This document shows, piece after piece, positions 1 to 8,230 of a stretch of 48,202 nt of DNA (its first letter is position 1; every line of letters starts with the position of its first letter). Both the position numbers and the translations under genes were made by a program. The notes beneath the pieces were generated by a model, which did not search any database, was not told the DNA's origin, and worked only from the letters and a program-made list of their open reading frames with translations. The stretch comes from Sneathiella sp. (GTDB taxonomy: Bacteria; Pseudomonadota; Alphaproteobacteria; Sneathiellales; Sneathiellaceae), in assembly GCF_002694385.1 (NCBI RefSeq), contig NZ_NZMB01000009.1, forward strand, positions 136,429-184,630, written 5' to 3'.

Positions 1-100
1 CCCTCGTCTCTGGATCAATAGCATCGTCATCGACATAATTCTTTATATGACAGCATGTTAGTGTTACATTGATATGAAAAACAGCCCCGTGAGGTGCAAG

Positions 101-985
101 ATGTATTTCAAGAATATCCTCGTTCCCCTGTCCGGCGCAGCTAATGATTGCGACACGGCTGCCCTTGAAAGCGCCTTTAATCTGGCCAGCCGTTTCGGCG
201 CCCATGTCAATGCGCTGCATATCAAGATAGACCCCCGCACTGCCGCCGCCTTTGTGGGGGAGGGTATGACCTCCACCATGATCGAAAGTGTCATCGATAT
301 GGCCGAAAAAGAGGGGCAGGATCGCCGTCAGCGAGCCCATGCGACATTTGACAAGGTCACAGCCGCCCTGCAGGTGCCCCTTGTCACCAATATGGCCGAT
401 CGACCCAATGCAACCGGCGCCTCGGCCCGCTTTGTCGAAATGCAGGGCAATAGTGAGGACACCATCCACAGCTATGGGCGGCTGTTCGATCTGATCATCA
501 TCTGCAAGCAGGAAGGCGAAGAGCAGATCAGCAACTCCCTGCTGATCAACACCGCACTGCGCGAAACGGGACGGCCGGTGCTGCTGCTTGACAGCACCCA
601 GCCCCATGACATGGGCAAGCGCGTGGCGTTCGCCTGGAACGGCTCGGTAGAGGCGAGCCGCGCCCTCTCCTATTCACTGCCCTTCCTGCAAACGGCCGAG
701 AATGTCACGCTGATTTCCGCCATAGACGATCTGGATGAAGCCATCTACCCCGAAGCAGTGCAGCGCTATCTCGCCATGTATGGCGTGACGGCGGACCGCT
801 GCGAGATCAGCGGCACAAACGGCAAGTCGACGGCCGAATCAATCATTGCTGCGGCCACAAAAAGCAATGCCGATCTGCTGGTGATGGGCGCGTATACACG
901 CAGCCGCCTGCGCCGCCTGTTTTTTGGCGCGGTGACAGAGGAAATCCTGAACAACTGTCCTATTCCGGTATTTATGGCCCACTAG
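101..985 (+). CDS. Universal stress protein, UspA family (two-domain length)
   Basis: About 294 residues, the length of a tandem UspA protein. The C-terminal half is clear: a GKRVAFAWNGS strand, then LLVMGAYTRSRLRRLFFGAVT near the end, which is the usual nucleotide-binding loop and final helix of Usp proteins. The N-terminal half keeps the opening strand (FKNILVPLSG) but is more degenerate. Usp proteins are cytoplasmic stress proteins, often ATP-binding, with no fixed partner. An ATG at 74 is in frame, but the ATG at 101 has a GAGG ribosome site at 91-94 with six bases of spacing, so 101 is preferred. It stands alone upstream of hemA; the 164-base gap to hemA shows no clear terminator. The family call is firm; the specific stress role cannot be read from sequence. 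Confidence 0.9.
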   Translation: MYFKNILVPLSGAANDCDTAALESAFNLASRFGAHVNALHIKIDPRTAAAFVGEGMTSTMIESVIDMAEKEGQDRRQRAHATFDKVTAALQVPLVTNMADRPNATGASARFVEMQGNSEDTIHSYGRLFDLIIICKQEGEEQISNSLLINTALRETGRPVLLLDSTQPHDMGKRVAFAWNGSVEASRALSYSLPFLQTAENVTLISAIDDLDEAIYPEAVQRYLAMYGVTADRCEISGTNGKSTAESIIAAATKSNADLLVMGAYTRSRLRRLFFGAVTEEILNNCPIPVFMAH

Positions 986-1149
986 AACGGCGCTCTCTAT
1001 TCTGCCGGACGCCGCTTCTGCAGTGCAACCGGGACACAATCGCGGACTTCCGCCATGATTGCGACCTTTTGTCCCCTTGCCATCGGGCCGCTGAAAGCGA
1101 TATGCAGTGAACTGACGAGATTAGAATAACTAAAACCAAGAGGCCGCCG

Positions 1150-2364
1150 ATGGATTACGACAGCATATTTGAGCAGGCGATTGCCGCGCTCAGGGAAGAA
1201 AAGCGCTATCGTGTCTTCACCGAGTTGGGACGCCATGCCGGTGACTTTCCAAAGGCAACGCGCTATCTTGACTCAGGCGAAACCCAGGATATCACCATCT
1301 GGTGCTCCAACGACTATCTTGGCATGGGACAGCATCCGGATGTACTGAAAGCCATCAAGGACGCCACCGATAGCTACGGCGCCGGGGCGGGCGGCACGCG
1401 CAATATTTCCGGCAATACGCGGATGATTTGCGAGTTGGAACGCGAACTCGCCGATCTGCATGGCAAGGAAGCCGCGCTTGTTTTCACTTCCGGTTTCGTG
1501 TCCAACGATGCGACCCTCTCCACGCTTGGCAAACTGCTGCCCGGCTGTGTCATCCTGTCCGATGAACTCAACCATGCCTCTATGATCGACGGTGTGCGCC
1601 ATTCCGGCTGCGAGAAACGGATTTTCCGCCACAATGACGTGCGCGATCTGGAAGACAAGCTTAAGAGTATTGATCTGGATCGGCCGAAGGTGATTGCCTT
1701 TGAATCCGTTTATTCCATGGATGGCGATATTTCGCCCATCCGCGAGTTCTGCGATCTCGCCGAAAAGTACAATGCCATGACCTATCTCGATGAAGTCCAT
1801 GCGGTTGGCCTCTATGGCCCACGCGGCGGCGGCGTGGCAGAACGTGAAGGGCTTATGCACCGTCTCGACATTATCGAAGGCACCCTCGGCAAGGCGTTCG
1901 GTGTGGTTGGCGGTTTCATTACCGGCAAGGCGCATGTGGTCGATGCTATCCGCTCCTATGCGCCCGGCTTCATCTTCACCACGACCCTCTCCCCCGTCAT
2001 GTCCGCCGGCGCCCTCGCCAGTGTGCGGCATCTGAAAAAGAGCCAAGCGGAGCGGGAGCGGCATCAGGAACGCGCCGCAACTCTCAAAAAATTATTGACC
2101 GAGGCCGGGCTGCCCGTGCTTCCTTCCGTCACCCATATCGTGCCGCTGATGGTCTATGATGCGGAGCTTTGCAAGCAGGCGAGCGACATGCTGCTCGATG
2201 AATACGGCATTTATATCCAGCCGATCAACTACCCCACCGTGCCGCGCGGGCTGGAACGCCTTCGCATCACACCTACGCCCTTTCACAGCGATGCGATGAT
2301 GGCCGAACTGGTCGGCGCGCTGAAAGACATCTGGAGCCGGCTGGAAATTCGTCAGGCCGCCTGA
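1150..2364 (+). CDS. hemA: 5-aminolevulinate synthase
   Basis: Condenses glycine and succinyl-CoA to 5-aminolevulinate, the first step of tetrapyrrole synthesis by the C4 (Shemin) route. It is a PLP enzyme of the alpha-oxoamine synthase group, 404 residues, the usual length. Visible landmarks are the glycine-rich [12 protein letters not shown] stretch (about 77-88), [11 protein letters not shown] (138-148), [10 protein letters not shown] (214-223) with the PLP-pairing Asp214, and TLGKAFG with the Schiff-base Lys at 248. AAGAGG at 1138-1143 is a good ribosome site for the ATG at 1150. The C4 enzyme is a strong marker of Alphaproteobacteria. It is monocistronic, followed by a terminator hairpin and then convergent genes. 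Related KBL and BioF enzymes are excluded by the overall ALAS-type sequence. Confidence 0.97.
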   Translation: MDYDSIFEQAIAALREEKRYRVFTELGRHAGDFPKATRYLDSGETQDITIWCSNDYLGMGQHPDVLKAIKDATDSYGAGAGGTRNISGNTRMICELERELADLHGKEAALVFTSGFVSNDATLSTLGKLLPGCVILSDELNHASMIDGVRHSGCEKRIFRHNDVRDLEDKLKSIDLDRPKVIAFESVYSMDGDISPIREFCDLAEKYNAMTYLDEVHAVGLYGPRGGGVAEREGLMHRLDIIEGTLGKAFGVVGGFITGKAHVVDAIRSYAPGFIFTTTLSPVMSAGALASVRHLKKSQAERERHQERAATLKKLLTEAGLPVLPSVTHIVPLMVYDAELCKQASDMLLDEYGIYIQPINYPTVPRGLERLRITPTPFHSDAMMAELVGALKDIWSRLEIRQAA

Positions 2365-2379
2365 CACAGCCGCTCCATC

Positions 2380-2419
2380 AAGGCGGGCTGGTTTCCTCCC
2401 TGCCAGTCCCGCCTTCCCC
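2380..2419 (+). terminator. Rho-independent-type terminator after hemA
   Basis: AAGGCGGG-CTGG (2380-2391) pairs with CCAG (2403-2406) and CCCGCCTT (2408-2415), leaving a single bulged T. The stem is followed by CCCCCTTTT. It sits 15 bases after the hemA stop in the gap between convergent genes. Confidence 0.6.
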
Positions 2420-2453
2420 CTTTTCCGGTTGCCTGCCCATTGGCGCGCCCGTT

Positions 2454-3281
2454 TCAGACGAAGAAATCCGGCAGCAAATCGGCTTCATCGACGCCCTCAT
2501 GGCGATATTTTGCGAAATCCGTCACACCGGCCTCGCGCAATACCTCATCATCAATACAGAAATTGCCGGTAAATTCCCGGGCCGTTCTGGTCAGGATCAC
2601 ATGTGCGGCATCGGCCATGATCTCCACCTTGCGGCACCGTTTGCGTATGTCCGCCCCGCCGCCAATCATATCTATGGCCGCCGTTGCAATCGCCGTCCTC
2701 GGCCAGAGAGCGTTAAAGGCGATACCGGCTTTTTTGAATTCATCCGCCATGCCGAGAACGCAGAGGCTCATACCATATTTCGCCATGCTGTAGGCCACAT
2801 GCGGAGAAAACCAGTGCGCCTCGAAATTCAGTGGCGGCGACAGGTTCAGCACATGCGGATTGTCTGACTTTTTAAGATAAGGGATGGCTTTCTGGGAACA
2901 GAGATAGGTGCCGCGCACATTGATCTGATGCATCAGATCATAACGTTTCATGGGGGTTTCCAGCGTGCCGGTCAGGCTGATAGCGGAAGCGTTGTTGACG
3001 AGAATGTCAATGCCGCCGAAGACGCGCGCCGCTTCTGCCATCGCGGCCTCTACCACCGCCTCCTCACGCACGTCAACCACAAGGGGCAGCGCCCGGCCGC
3101 CCGCGGCCTCGATTTCCGCCGCCGCGCTATGGATGGTACCGGACAATTTCTTGTGCGGTTTGTCGGTTTTGGCGGCGATGACCACATTGGCGCCGTCTGC
3201 CGCCGCCCGTTTACCGATAGCGAGGCCGATCCCGCGGCTCGCGCCCGTTATAAAAAGCGTTTTGCCTGCCAGATCCGCCAT
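2454..3281 (-). CDS. SDR family oxidoreductase, HSDL2-like
   Basis: A 275-residue classical short-chain dehydrogenase. TGASRGIG (12-19) binds NAD(P), NNAS (96-99) is the structural motif, Ser148 and Y164-x3-K168 form the active site. The insert KPHKKLSGTIHSAAAEIEAAGG is typical of the hydroxysteroid dehydrogenase-like 2 (HSDL2) group, here without the C-terminal SCP2 domain of the animal protein. The substrate is unknown; the neighbours suggest a hydroxyacyl-CoA or lipid-derived compound. It is the last gene of a three-gene minus-strand operon, 19 bases after the crotonase gene, with AGGAGA seven bases before the ATG. Confidence 0.88.
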   Translation of the reverse strand: MADLAGKTLFITGASRGIGLAIGKRAAADGANVVIAAKTDKPHKKLSGTIHSAAAEIEAAGGRALPLVVDVREEAVVEAAMAEAARVFGGIDILVNNASAISLTGTLETPMKRYDLMHQINVRGTYLCSQKAIPYLKKSDNPHVLNLSPPLNFEAHWFSPHVAYSMAKYGMSLCVLGMADEFKKAGIAFNALWPRTAIATAAIDMIGGGADIRKRCRKVEIMADAAHVILTRTAREFTGNFCIDDEVLREAGVTDFAKYRHEGVDEADLLPDFFV

Positions 3282-3300
3282 CGCTGTTCTCCTAGATCAT

Positions 3301-4098
3301 TTAATTGCCTTTATAGACGGGACGGCGCTTTTCCTTGAAGGCCGTCACGCCTTCCGCCCAGTCATTGCTGGAAGCGCAGAAGGCGAACCCTTGCGCTTCC
3401 AGTGAAAGCTGTTCTTCCAGTGAATGCTGGAGCGAATGGTTGAGAAGCTGCTTGGTGCGGCCAATGGCGACCGTCGGGCCATTGGCGAGCCGCTTGGCCA
3501 GCTTGGCCGTCTCACTCTCCAGATCATCCGTCGGCACGACAAAATTGATGAGACCAAGATCCTTCGCCGTCTCCGCATCAAAGCGGTCGCCCAGCATGGC
3601 GATTTCCATCGCTTTTTTCATGCCAACAACACGTGGAAGCATGAACGTGCCGCCCCCGTCCGGCGAGGTGCCAATGCCGATATAAGCAAGTGTCACGAAG
3701 GCATCTTCAGAAGCAATGACCATATCACAGGCCAGCAGCAGGGACAGGCCGAACCCGGCCGCGCCACCGCGCACGCTGGCGATAATCGGTTTTGGCATCC
3801 GCAGCATTGTAAGAATGGTCGGTGTCAGCGTATGAATGCGCTTTTCGAACATCTTGAGACGCTCATCCGGGCTGAGGCTGGCCATTTCGCTGAATGATTT
3901 AACGTCGCCGCCCGCCTGGAAATGTTCGCCCGCACCACGAATGATGATGCAGCGGACGTTATCATCGCGTTCATACTCTACGAGCCGGTCATAGAGCGCA
4001 CTCCGCATCTCCATTGAAAGGGCGTTGCGGGCCTCCGGCCGATTGAGGGTCAGAGTGGCAATCCCGTCCTTCACCTCCGCAAGAAGATCATTCGTCAT
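3301..4098 (-). CDS. Enoyl-CoA hydratase/isomerase family protein
   Basis: A 265-residue crotonase-fold protein. The oxyanion-hole segments are HFQAGGDVKSF (59-69) and GGAAGFG (111-117). In canonical hydratases a Glu precedes the GxxP segment; here the region reads LAYIGIGTSPDGGGT, with no Glu at that place and Asp147 in the PDGG turn. This pattern is seen in PaaG-type isomerases, so a ring or double-bond isomerase is at least as likely as a hydratase. It is the middle gene of the operon with the metallo-hydrolase and the SDR; AGGAA lies eight bases before the ATG. In the 59-base gap upstream there is a small hairpin (4133-4153) and a TATAAT-like hexamer on the minus strand (4131-4126), so a weak internal promoter is possible. 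Confidence 0.88.
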   Translation of the reverse strand: MTNDLLAEVKDGIATLTLNRPEARNALSMEMRSALYDRLVEYERDDNVRCIIIRGAGEHFQAGGDVKSFSEMASLSPDERLKMFEKRIHTLTPTILTMLRMPKPIIASVRGGAAGFGLSLLLACDMVIASEDAFVTLAYIGIGTSPDGGGTFMLPRVVGMKKAMEIAMLGDRFDAETAKDLGLINFVVPTDDLESETAKLAKRLANGPTVAIGRTKQLLNHSLQHSLEEQLSLEAQGFAFCASSNDWAEGVTAFKEKRRPVYKGN

Positions 4099-4132
4099 AT
4101 CATTGTTTCCTGTTGTATTTTATTGATTATAT

Positions 4133-4153
4133 CCGGCCTTCACTAAGGACCGG
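4133..4153 (-). other. Intercistronic hairpin between metallo-hydrolase and crotonase genes
   Basis: On the minus strand CCGG-T-CCTT, loop AGTG, AAGG-CCGG forms an eight-pair stem with one bulged T. No T-tract follows directly, so it is more likely an RNA-processing or stability element than a terminator. Confidence 0.35.
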
Positions 4154-4157
4154 AATG

Positions 4158-5216
4158 TCAGGCGACGGCGCGGTGACGCTCCCCGGTTGTCCGGAATTTC
4201 CAGACGCCATCATCTCCCATCAGACGTTCCAGCAAACCTTCGCCAATCAGATAATGACAGTGCGCCAGCCCTTCGGCAATCCCCATTCCTTTGTCTTTGT
4301 CATTCAATTCCCGTTCGAACAGGACCGGCAGCAGATCATGGGCCGATTGTGGCGAGGAACAGGCCATCAAAAGCCGGTTCAATCGGTCGTTATGATGGCT
4401 GCGGTAATAATCAAGCTGGTTATGCAGTCCGAAGAAGACATCGTTATGCGCCGGGAGAACCAGCGTATCTCTGGGGAGTTTTTCAAATATATCAATGGAA
4501 TCGATGAATTTCTTCAGCGGGTTTGCAAAAGGTTCGCTGGGATAGATGCCGATATGCGGCGTGATCCGCGGCAGCACCTGGTCACCGGAAATGAGTATTC
4601 CCTCTTCCGCTGCATATAGGCAGGCATGTTCCGGTGAATGGCCGCAACCGACAACAACCTGCCATTTGCGATTGCCGATCGACAGGATATCCCCATCCTC
4701 AAGGCGGTTAAAGCTGAGCGGAACGGGTGAGACAGCGGTTTTAAAATAATTGAAGCCCTTCTCGCGCACCCGCTTCAGCATCCCTTCGTCAAAACCGACG
4801 GAGCTGTAGTGATCCATCACGGCCTGCGGGGTTTCTTCCGCGGCTTCCAGATAAAGCATCCGGCCGAAATTCCATTCGCTGAAGGTCATGCTCAGGTGGA
4901 TATTCCACTTATGGCAGATCCAGCCTGCCTGCCCCAGATGATCGGGATGAAAATGCGTGCAGATCAGCCGTGTGATCGGTTTGCCCTTTAGATGGGTAGC
5001 AAAGATATGCCGCCACAGATCACGAATTTCTTTTGTATTGAGCCCCGTATCGACGAGCGTCCAGCCGTCTGTATCTTCGATCAGATAAAGATTTATATAA
5101 TCTAGGCCGGGAATGGGAATGGGCATACGCACCCAGAAAAGACCGTCGCGGATCTCCATCACCTCGCCGTCCCCCGGTCGGGTTTCCAGCGGGTAAGTTA
5201 TTTCATCATATATCAT
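4158..5216 (-). CDS. MBL-fold metallo-hydrolase
   Basis: A 352-residue metallo-beta-lactamase-fold hydrolase. The metal-binding motif THFHPDHLG is complete, followed by GCGHSPEH, SGDQVLPRI and PAHND, which supply the remaining histidine and aspartate ligands. A C-terminal extension of about 90 residues resembles the winged-helix-like tail of LACTB2-type proteins. Substrate unknown; in this operon a thioesterase or lactone hydrolase serving acyl-CoA catabolism is a reasonable inference. It is the first gene of the minus-strand operon. The ATG at 5216 has AGGA nine bases upstream, and a strong promoter with an overlapping palindrome lies at 5299-5271. Confidence 0.85.
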   Translation of the reverse strand: MIYDEITYPLETRPGDGEVMEIRDGLFWVRMPIPIPGLDYINLYLIEDTDGWTLVDTGLNTKEIRDLWRHIFATHLKGKPITRLICTHFHPDHLGQAGWICHKWNIHLSMTFSEWNFGRMLYLEAAEETPQAVMDHYSSVGFDEGMLKRVREKGFNYFKTAVSPVPLSFNRLEDGDILSIGNRKWQVVVGCGHSPEHACLYAAEEGILISGDQVLPRITPHIGIYPSEPFANPLKKFIDSIDIFEKLPRDTLVLPAHNDVFFGLHNQLDYYRSHHNDRLNRLLMACSSPQSAHDLLPVLFERELNDKDKGMGIAEGLAHCHYLIGEGLLERLMGDDGVWKFRTTGERHRAVA

Positions 5217-5270
5217 CTACACATGTCCTGATGGCGGCTCAGCAGTATACTCGCCGCTCTTATTACAAAC

Positions 5271-5299
5271 ATTGTATTTAACGTTGACGTTAACGTCAA
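5271..5299 (-). promoter_or_regulatory. Promoter with LiuR-like 16-bp palindromic operator
   Basis: On the minus strand TTGACG (5299-5294) and TACAAT (5276-5271) are separated by exactly 17 bases, a near-consensus housekeeping promoter. The perfect palindrome TTGACGTTAACGTCAA (5284-5299) covers the -35 box and part of the spacer. The shape resembles operators assigned to MerR-family regulators of branched-chain amino acid and fatty acid catabolism (LiuR type), recalled from family knowledge and not searched. It faces the metallo-hydrolase/crotonase/SDR operon. No regulator gene lies next to it. Confidence 0.7.
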
Positions 5300-5312
5300 A
5301 TCCTGTTGTGCC

Positions 5313-7112
5313 TTACGCGGAAAGCTGCTCTTCATCAATGGCGAACAGCATGGCAGGGCCGTCCATCACCGGGCCGAGCAAGGCCGTCGCCGTGGGCAGA
5401 ATCTGGGCCATGAAGAAGCGGGCCGTGATGATCTTTGCCTTAAGGAAATCGGTATCCTCCGCCCCCTCTTGCAGCAGTGCCCGCGCCTTCAGCGCCGAAC
5501 GGCCGAGCAGATGCGCACCCACCGTTGTCGCAAACATACGCAAGTACGGCGTCGCCCCGGCCGGAGCGGCATTCGGATCATTGGGGGCATTGCTGTAAAG
5601 CCAGTCGGTCGCGTCTTTAAGGGCACTCAGAGCCAGATTGAGCTGCACCGACATCGCTGCCATGTCATCTCCTGCCTCGCCAAGCTGTTTCACCGTCACG
5701 GCGATTTCGGCGAACATGTCGCGCACCGGCTCCCCGCCCTGCAAGGACAGTTTGCGCCCGACCAGGTCGAGGGCCTGGATGCCATTCGTCCCTTCATAGA
5801 TCGGCAGGATACGGGCATCGCGATAATATTGCCCGACGCCCGTCTCCTCGATAAAACCCATACCGCCATGCACCTGCACTGCCTGAGAGGCCATTTCCAC
5901 CCCGAGATCCGTGCACCAGGCCTTGGAGAGCGGCGTCAGCAACTCGGCCAGCCCCATCGCCTTCTCTCGGGCCTCTGCATCAGCACCGTGATGCGCCCGA
6001 TCAAGCGCCGCGCCATTGAGATAGATCAGGCAACGCATAGCCTCTACATGCGCGCGCATGGTCATCAACATGCGCCGCACATCTGCATGATGAACGATCG
6101 CCGCCATCTCGCCCTTGGCCATGCCGGGGGCCTGCCCCTGCTTGCGCTCGCGGGCATATTCCACCGCTTTCTGATAGGCGCGTTCAGCAATCGCCAGCCC
6201 CTGCACCCCGACATTAAGGCGCGCATTGTTCATCATGGTGAACATGCAGGCCATGCCTTTATTTTCCTCACCCAGCAGATAGCCGACACAATCCCCATTA
6301 TCGCCATAGGACATGACCGCCGTCGGGCTTGCATGAATGCCGATCTTTTCTTCCAGCGAGACGCACTTGAGATCGTTGCGCTTGCCGAGTGTTCCATCCT
6401 CATTGACAAGATATTTCGGCACGATGAACAGCGAGATGCCTTTCGTGCCCGCGGGAGCCCCCGGCGTACGGGCCAGCACCAGATGAATGATATTCTCGCT
6501 CATCTCATGTTCGCCATAGGTGATGAAAATCTTCTGTCCGGAAATACGCCAGCTTCCGTCCTCGGCCGGCTCCGCTTTTGAACGCAGCGCCCCGACGTCC
6601 GACCCCGCCTGACTTTCGGTCAGGTTCATTGTTGCCGACCATTCCCCGCTCACCAGTTTTTTGAGATATGTCTTCTGCTGCGCCGATGTTCCGTGCGCCA
6701 GAATGCTTTCAATCGCCCCCTGCGTCAGCAGCGGACAAAGAGAGAAGGCAAGGTTTGCCGAATTCCACATCTCGACCGTCGCAAGGGTCAGTGCCTGCGG
6801 CAAGGAACCACCATCGAAAGCCTCGGGAGCCGAAACGCCATTCCAACCGCCTTCAACAAACTGCTGATAGGCTTCCGTCCAGCCTTTCGGGGTCGTGACA
6901 ACGCCATCCGCAACGCGAGAACCTTCATTATCCCCGGGCTTGTTCAGTGGTGACAGGACATTTCCGGCAAATTTCGAGGCTTCTTCCAATATGGCATCCA
7001 CCACATCGCTTTCCACATGGGCGAATCCTTCCAGCTTCGACAGCCCGTCTATATCAGCGACGGTGTCGAGCACAAAGCGCATATCTTTGACGGGCGCACG
7101 ATATTCAGCCAT
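5313..7112 (-). CDS. Acyl-CoA dehydrogenase, long form with C-terminal extension
   Basis: A 599-residue FAD enzyme. This is the long family with an extra C-terminal acyl-CoA dehydrogenase domain (DmdC/FadE-like), not the 380-residue short form. Visible are MNLTESQAGSDVG (substrate and FAD contact), KIFITYGEH, the HGGMGFIEETGVGQYYRDARI segment and YEGTNGIQALDLVGRK, which holds the catalytic Glu. It would oxidise an acyl-CoA to the 2-enoyl-CoA and pass electrons to ETF. The gene lies just upstream of the palindrome-controlled operon on the same strand, 96 bases away, so the two units may be co-expressed. The start at 7112 is preceded by an AGGGG stretch. Chain-length specificity cannot be read. 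Confidence 0.93.
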   Translation of the reverse strand: MAEYRAPVKDMRFVLDTVADIDGLSKLEGFAHVESDVVDAILEEASKFAGNVLSPLNKPGDNEGSRVADGVVTTPKGWTEAYQQFVEGGWNGVSAPEAFDGGSLPQALTLATVEMWNSANLAFSLCPLLTQGAIESILAHGTSAQQKTYLKKLVSGEWSATMNLTESQAGSDVGALRSKAEPAEDGSWRISGQKIFITYGEHEMSENIIHLVLARTPGAPAGTKGISLFIVPKYLVNEDGTLGKRNDLKCVSLEEKIGIHASPTAVMSYGDNGDCVGYLLGEENKGMACMFTMMNNARLNVGVQGLAIAERAYQKAVEYARERKQGQAPGMAKGEMAAIVHHADVRRMLMTMRAHVEAMRCLIYLNGAALDRAHHGADAEAREKAMGLAELLTPLSKAWCTDLGVEMASQAVQVHGGMGFIEETGVGQYYRDARILPIYEGTNGIQALDLVGRKLSLQGGEPVRDMFAEIAVTVKQLGEAGDDMAAMSVQLNLALSALKDATDWLYSNAPNDPNAAPAGATPYLRMFATTVGAHLLGRSALKARALLQEGAEDTDFLKAKIITARFFMAQILPTATALLGPVMDGPAMLFAIDEEQLSA

Positions 7113-7264
7113 GGAGGATCCCCTTTCGATCTGCTAATTTCTTGCCTTTTGGTATCAGAAACCGCTAATTGTTATGGCATATTCGCGAGCGGGAAAAAAG
7201 TATTTACAGATATTCCGCAACTGCGGCCCCATATATGGTTTCCATGAAGAGTGATACGGGAACA

Positions 7265-8230
7265 ATGAGAATATTCAAGGCGGACAAGAACGGCATTCAG
7301 GCGGCGGCGGAAAAAATCCGGCAGGGCGAATTGATTGCCTTCGCGACGGAGACCGTCTATGGCCTTGGCGGCGACGCCAGCAATGACCGCGCCGTGGCCG
7401 CCATATATGAGGCCAAGGGCCGACCGAGCTTCAATCCGTTGATCATCCATGTTCCTTCCCTTGCCATCGCACGCGAATATGTGGAATTCACGCCTTTGGC
7501 CGAGCGGCTGGCGCAGAAATTCTGGCCGGGCGCCCTCACCCTCGTTCTGCCGCGCCGCAAAGGTTGCCCCGTTTCCCTGCTGGCAAGTGCGGGGCTGGAT
7601 ACCCTCGCCATTCGCGTGCCGGGCCACCGCCTCGCCCTTGAGTTCCTCACGGCGTGCGACCGACCTATCGCCGCCCCCAGCGCCAACCCGTCCGGCGGAA
7701 TCAGCCCGACCACCGTCCACCATGTGGCGAGCGGACTTGAGGGTCGGATTGCCGGTATTCTGGATGGGGGATCCTGCGCTATCGGTGTGGAAAGCACCGT
7801 TGTCGGCTTTCACGAAGGAAGTCCTGTCCTGCTGCGCCCCGGCGGTATTTCCCTTGAACTTCTGGAATCCTGTTCCGGACCCGTCCGTATCCATCAGGGG
7901 GATGGCAGCACGCCCAGTCCCGGCATGCTGCAAAGCCATTATGCGCCCAATGCTGCGGTTCGTCTTAACGCCACCAGTAAAATGCCCGGCGAGGCTTATA
8001 TTGCCTTTGGCCGTGACTATGACCAGATTGCCGATGTCAACCTGAGCCTGACCGGCGACCTGACGGAGGCCGCCTCGCTCCTTTTTTCAGCGCTGCATCT
8101 GATGGATGAAATGAATTTTTCCCGTATTGCGGTCGGCCCCATTCCCGACATCGGGCTCGGCCGGGCCATCAATGACCGCTTACGCCGCGCCGCCGCGCCG
8201 CGTGACAACCGGCAGGTGGTCAACCAATGA
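7265..8230 (+). CDS. L-threonylcarbamoyladenylate synthase (Sua5/TsaC)
   Basis: Makes threonylcarbamoyl-AMP from threonine, bicarbonate and ATP for the t6A37 modification of tRNA. The YrdC domain is plain: ATETVYGLGGDA, KGRPSFNPLIIHV (the KxRxxxxPL motif), WPGALTLVL, and SANPSGGISPTT. A C-terminal Sua5-type domain of about 100 residues follows a PSPGMLQSHYAP linker, so it is the long Sua5 form. The reading frame is open from 7169; the ATG at 7265 (MRIFKADKNGI) fits family N-termini best, with 7244 as an alternative. Its last four bases overlap the start of the next gene (ATGA at 8227-8230), so the two are translationally coupled. Confidence 0.93.
   Translation: MRIFKADKNGIQAAAEKIRQGELIAFATETVYGLGGDASNDRAVAAIYEAKGRPSFNPLIIHVPSLAIAREYVEFTPLAERLAQKFWPGALTLVLPRRKGCPVSLLASAGLDTLAIRVPGHRLALEFLTACDRPIAAPSANPSGGISPTTVHHVASGLEGRIAGILDGGSCAIGVESTVVGFHEGSPVLLRPGGISLELLESCSGPVRIHQGDGSTPSPGMLQSHYAPNAAVRLNATSKMPGEAYIAFGRDYDQIADVNLSLTGDLTEAASLLFSALHLMDEMNFSRIAVGPIPDIGLGRAINDRLRRAAAPRDNRQVVNQ

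Noticed and set aside
5469-6581. 370-codon plus-strand open frame
   Set aside because: Antisense to the long acyl-CoA dehydrogenase, His/Arg-rich shadow.
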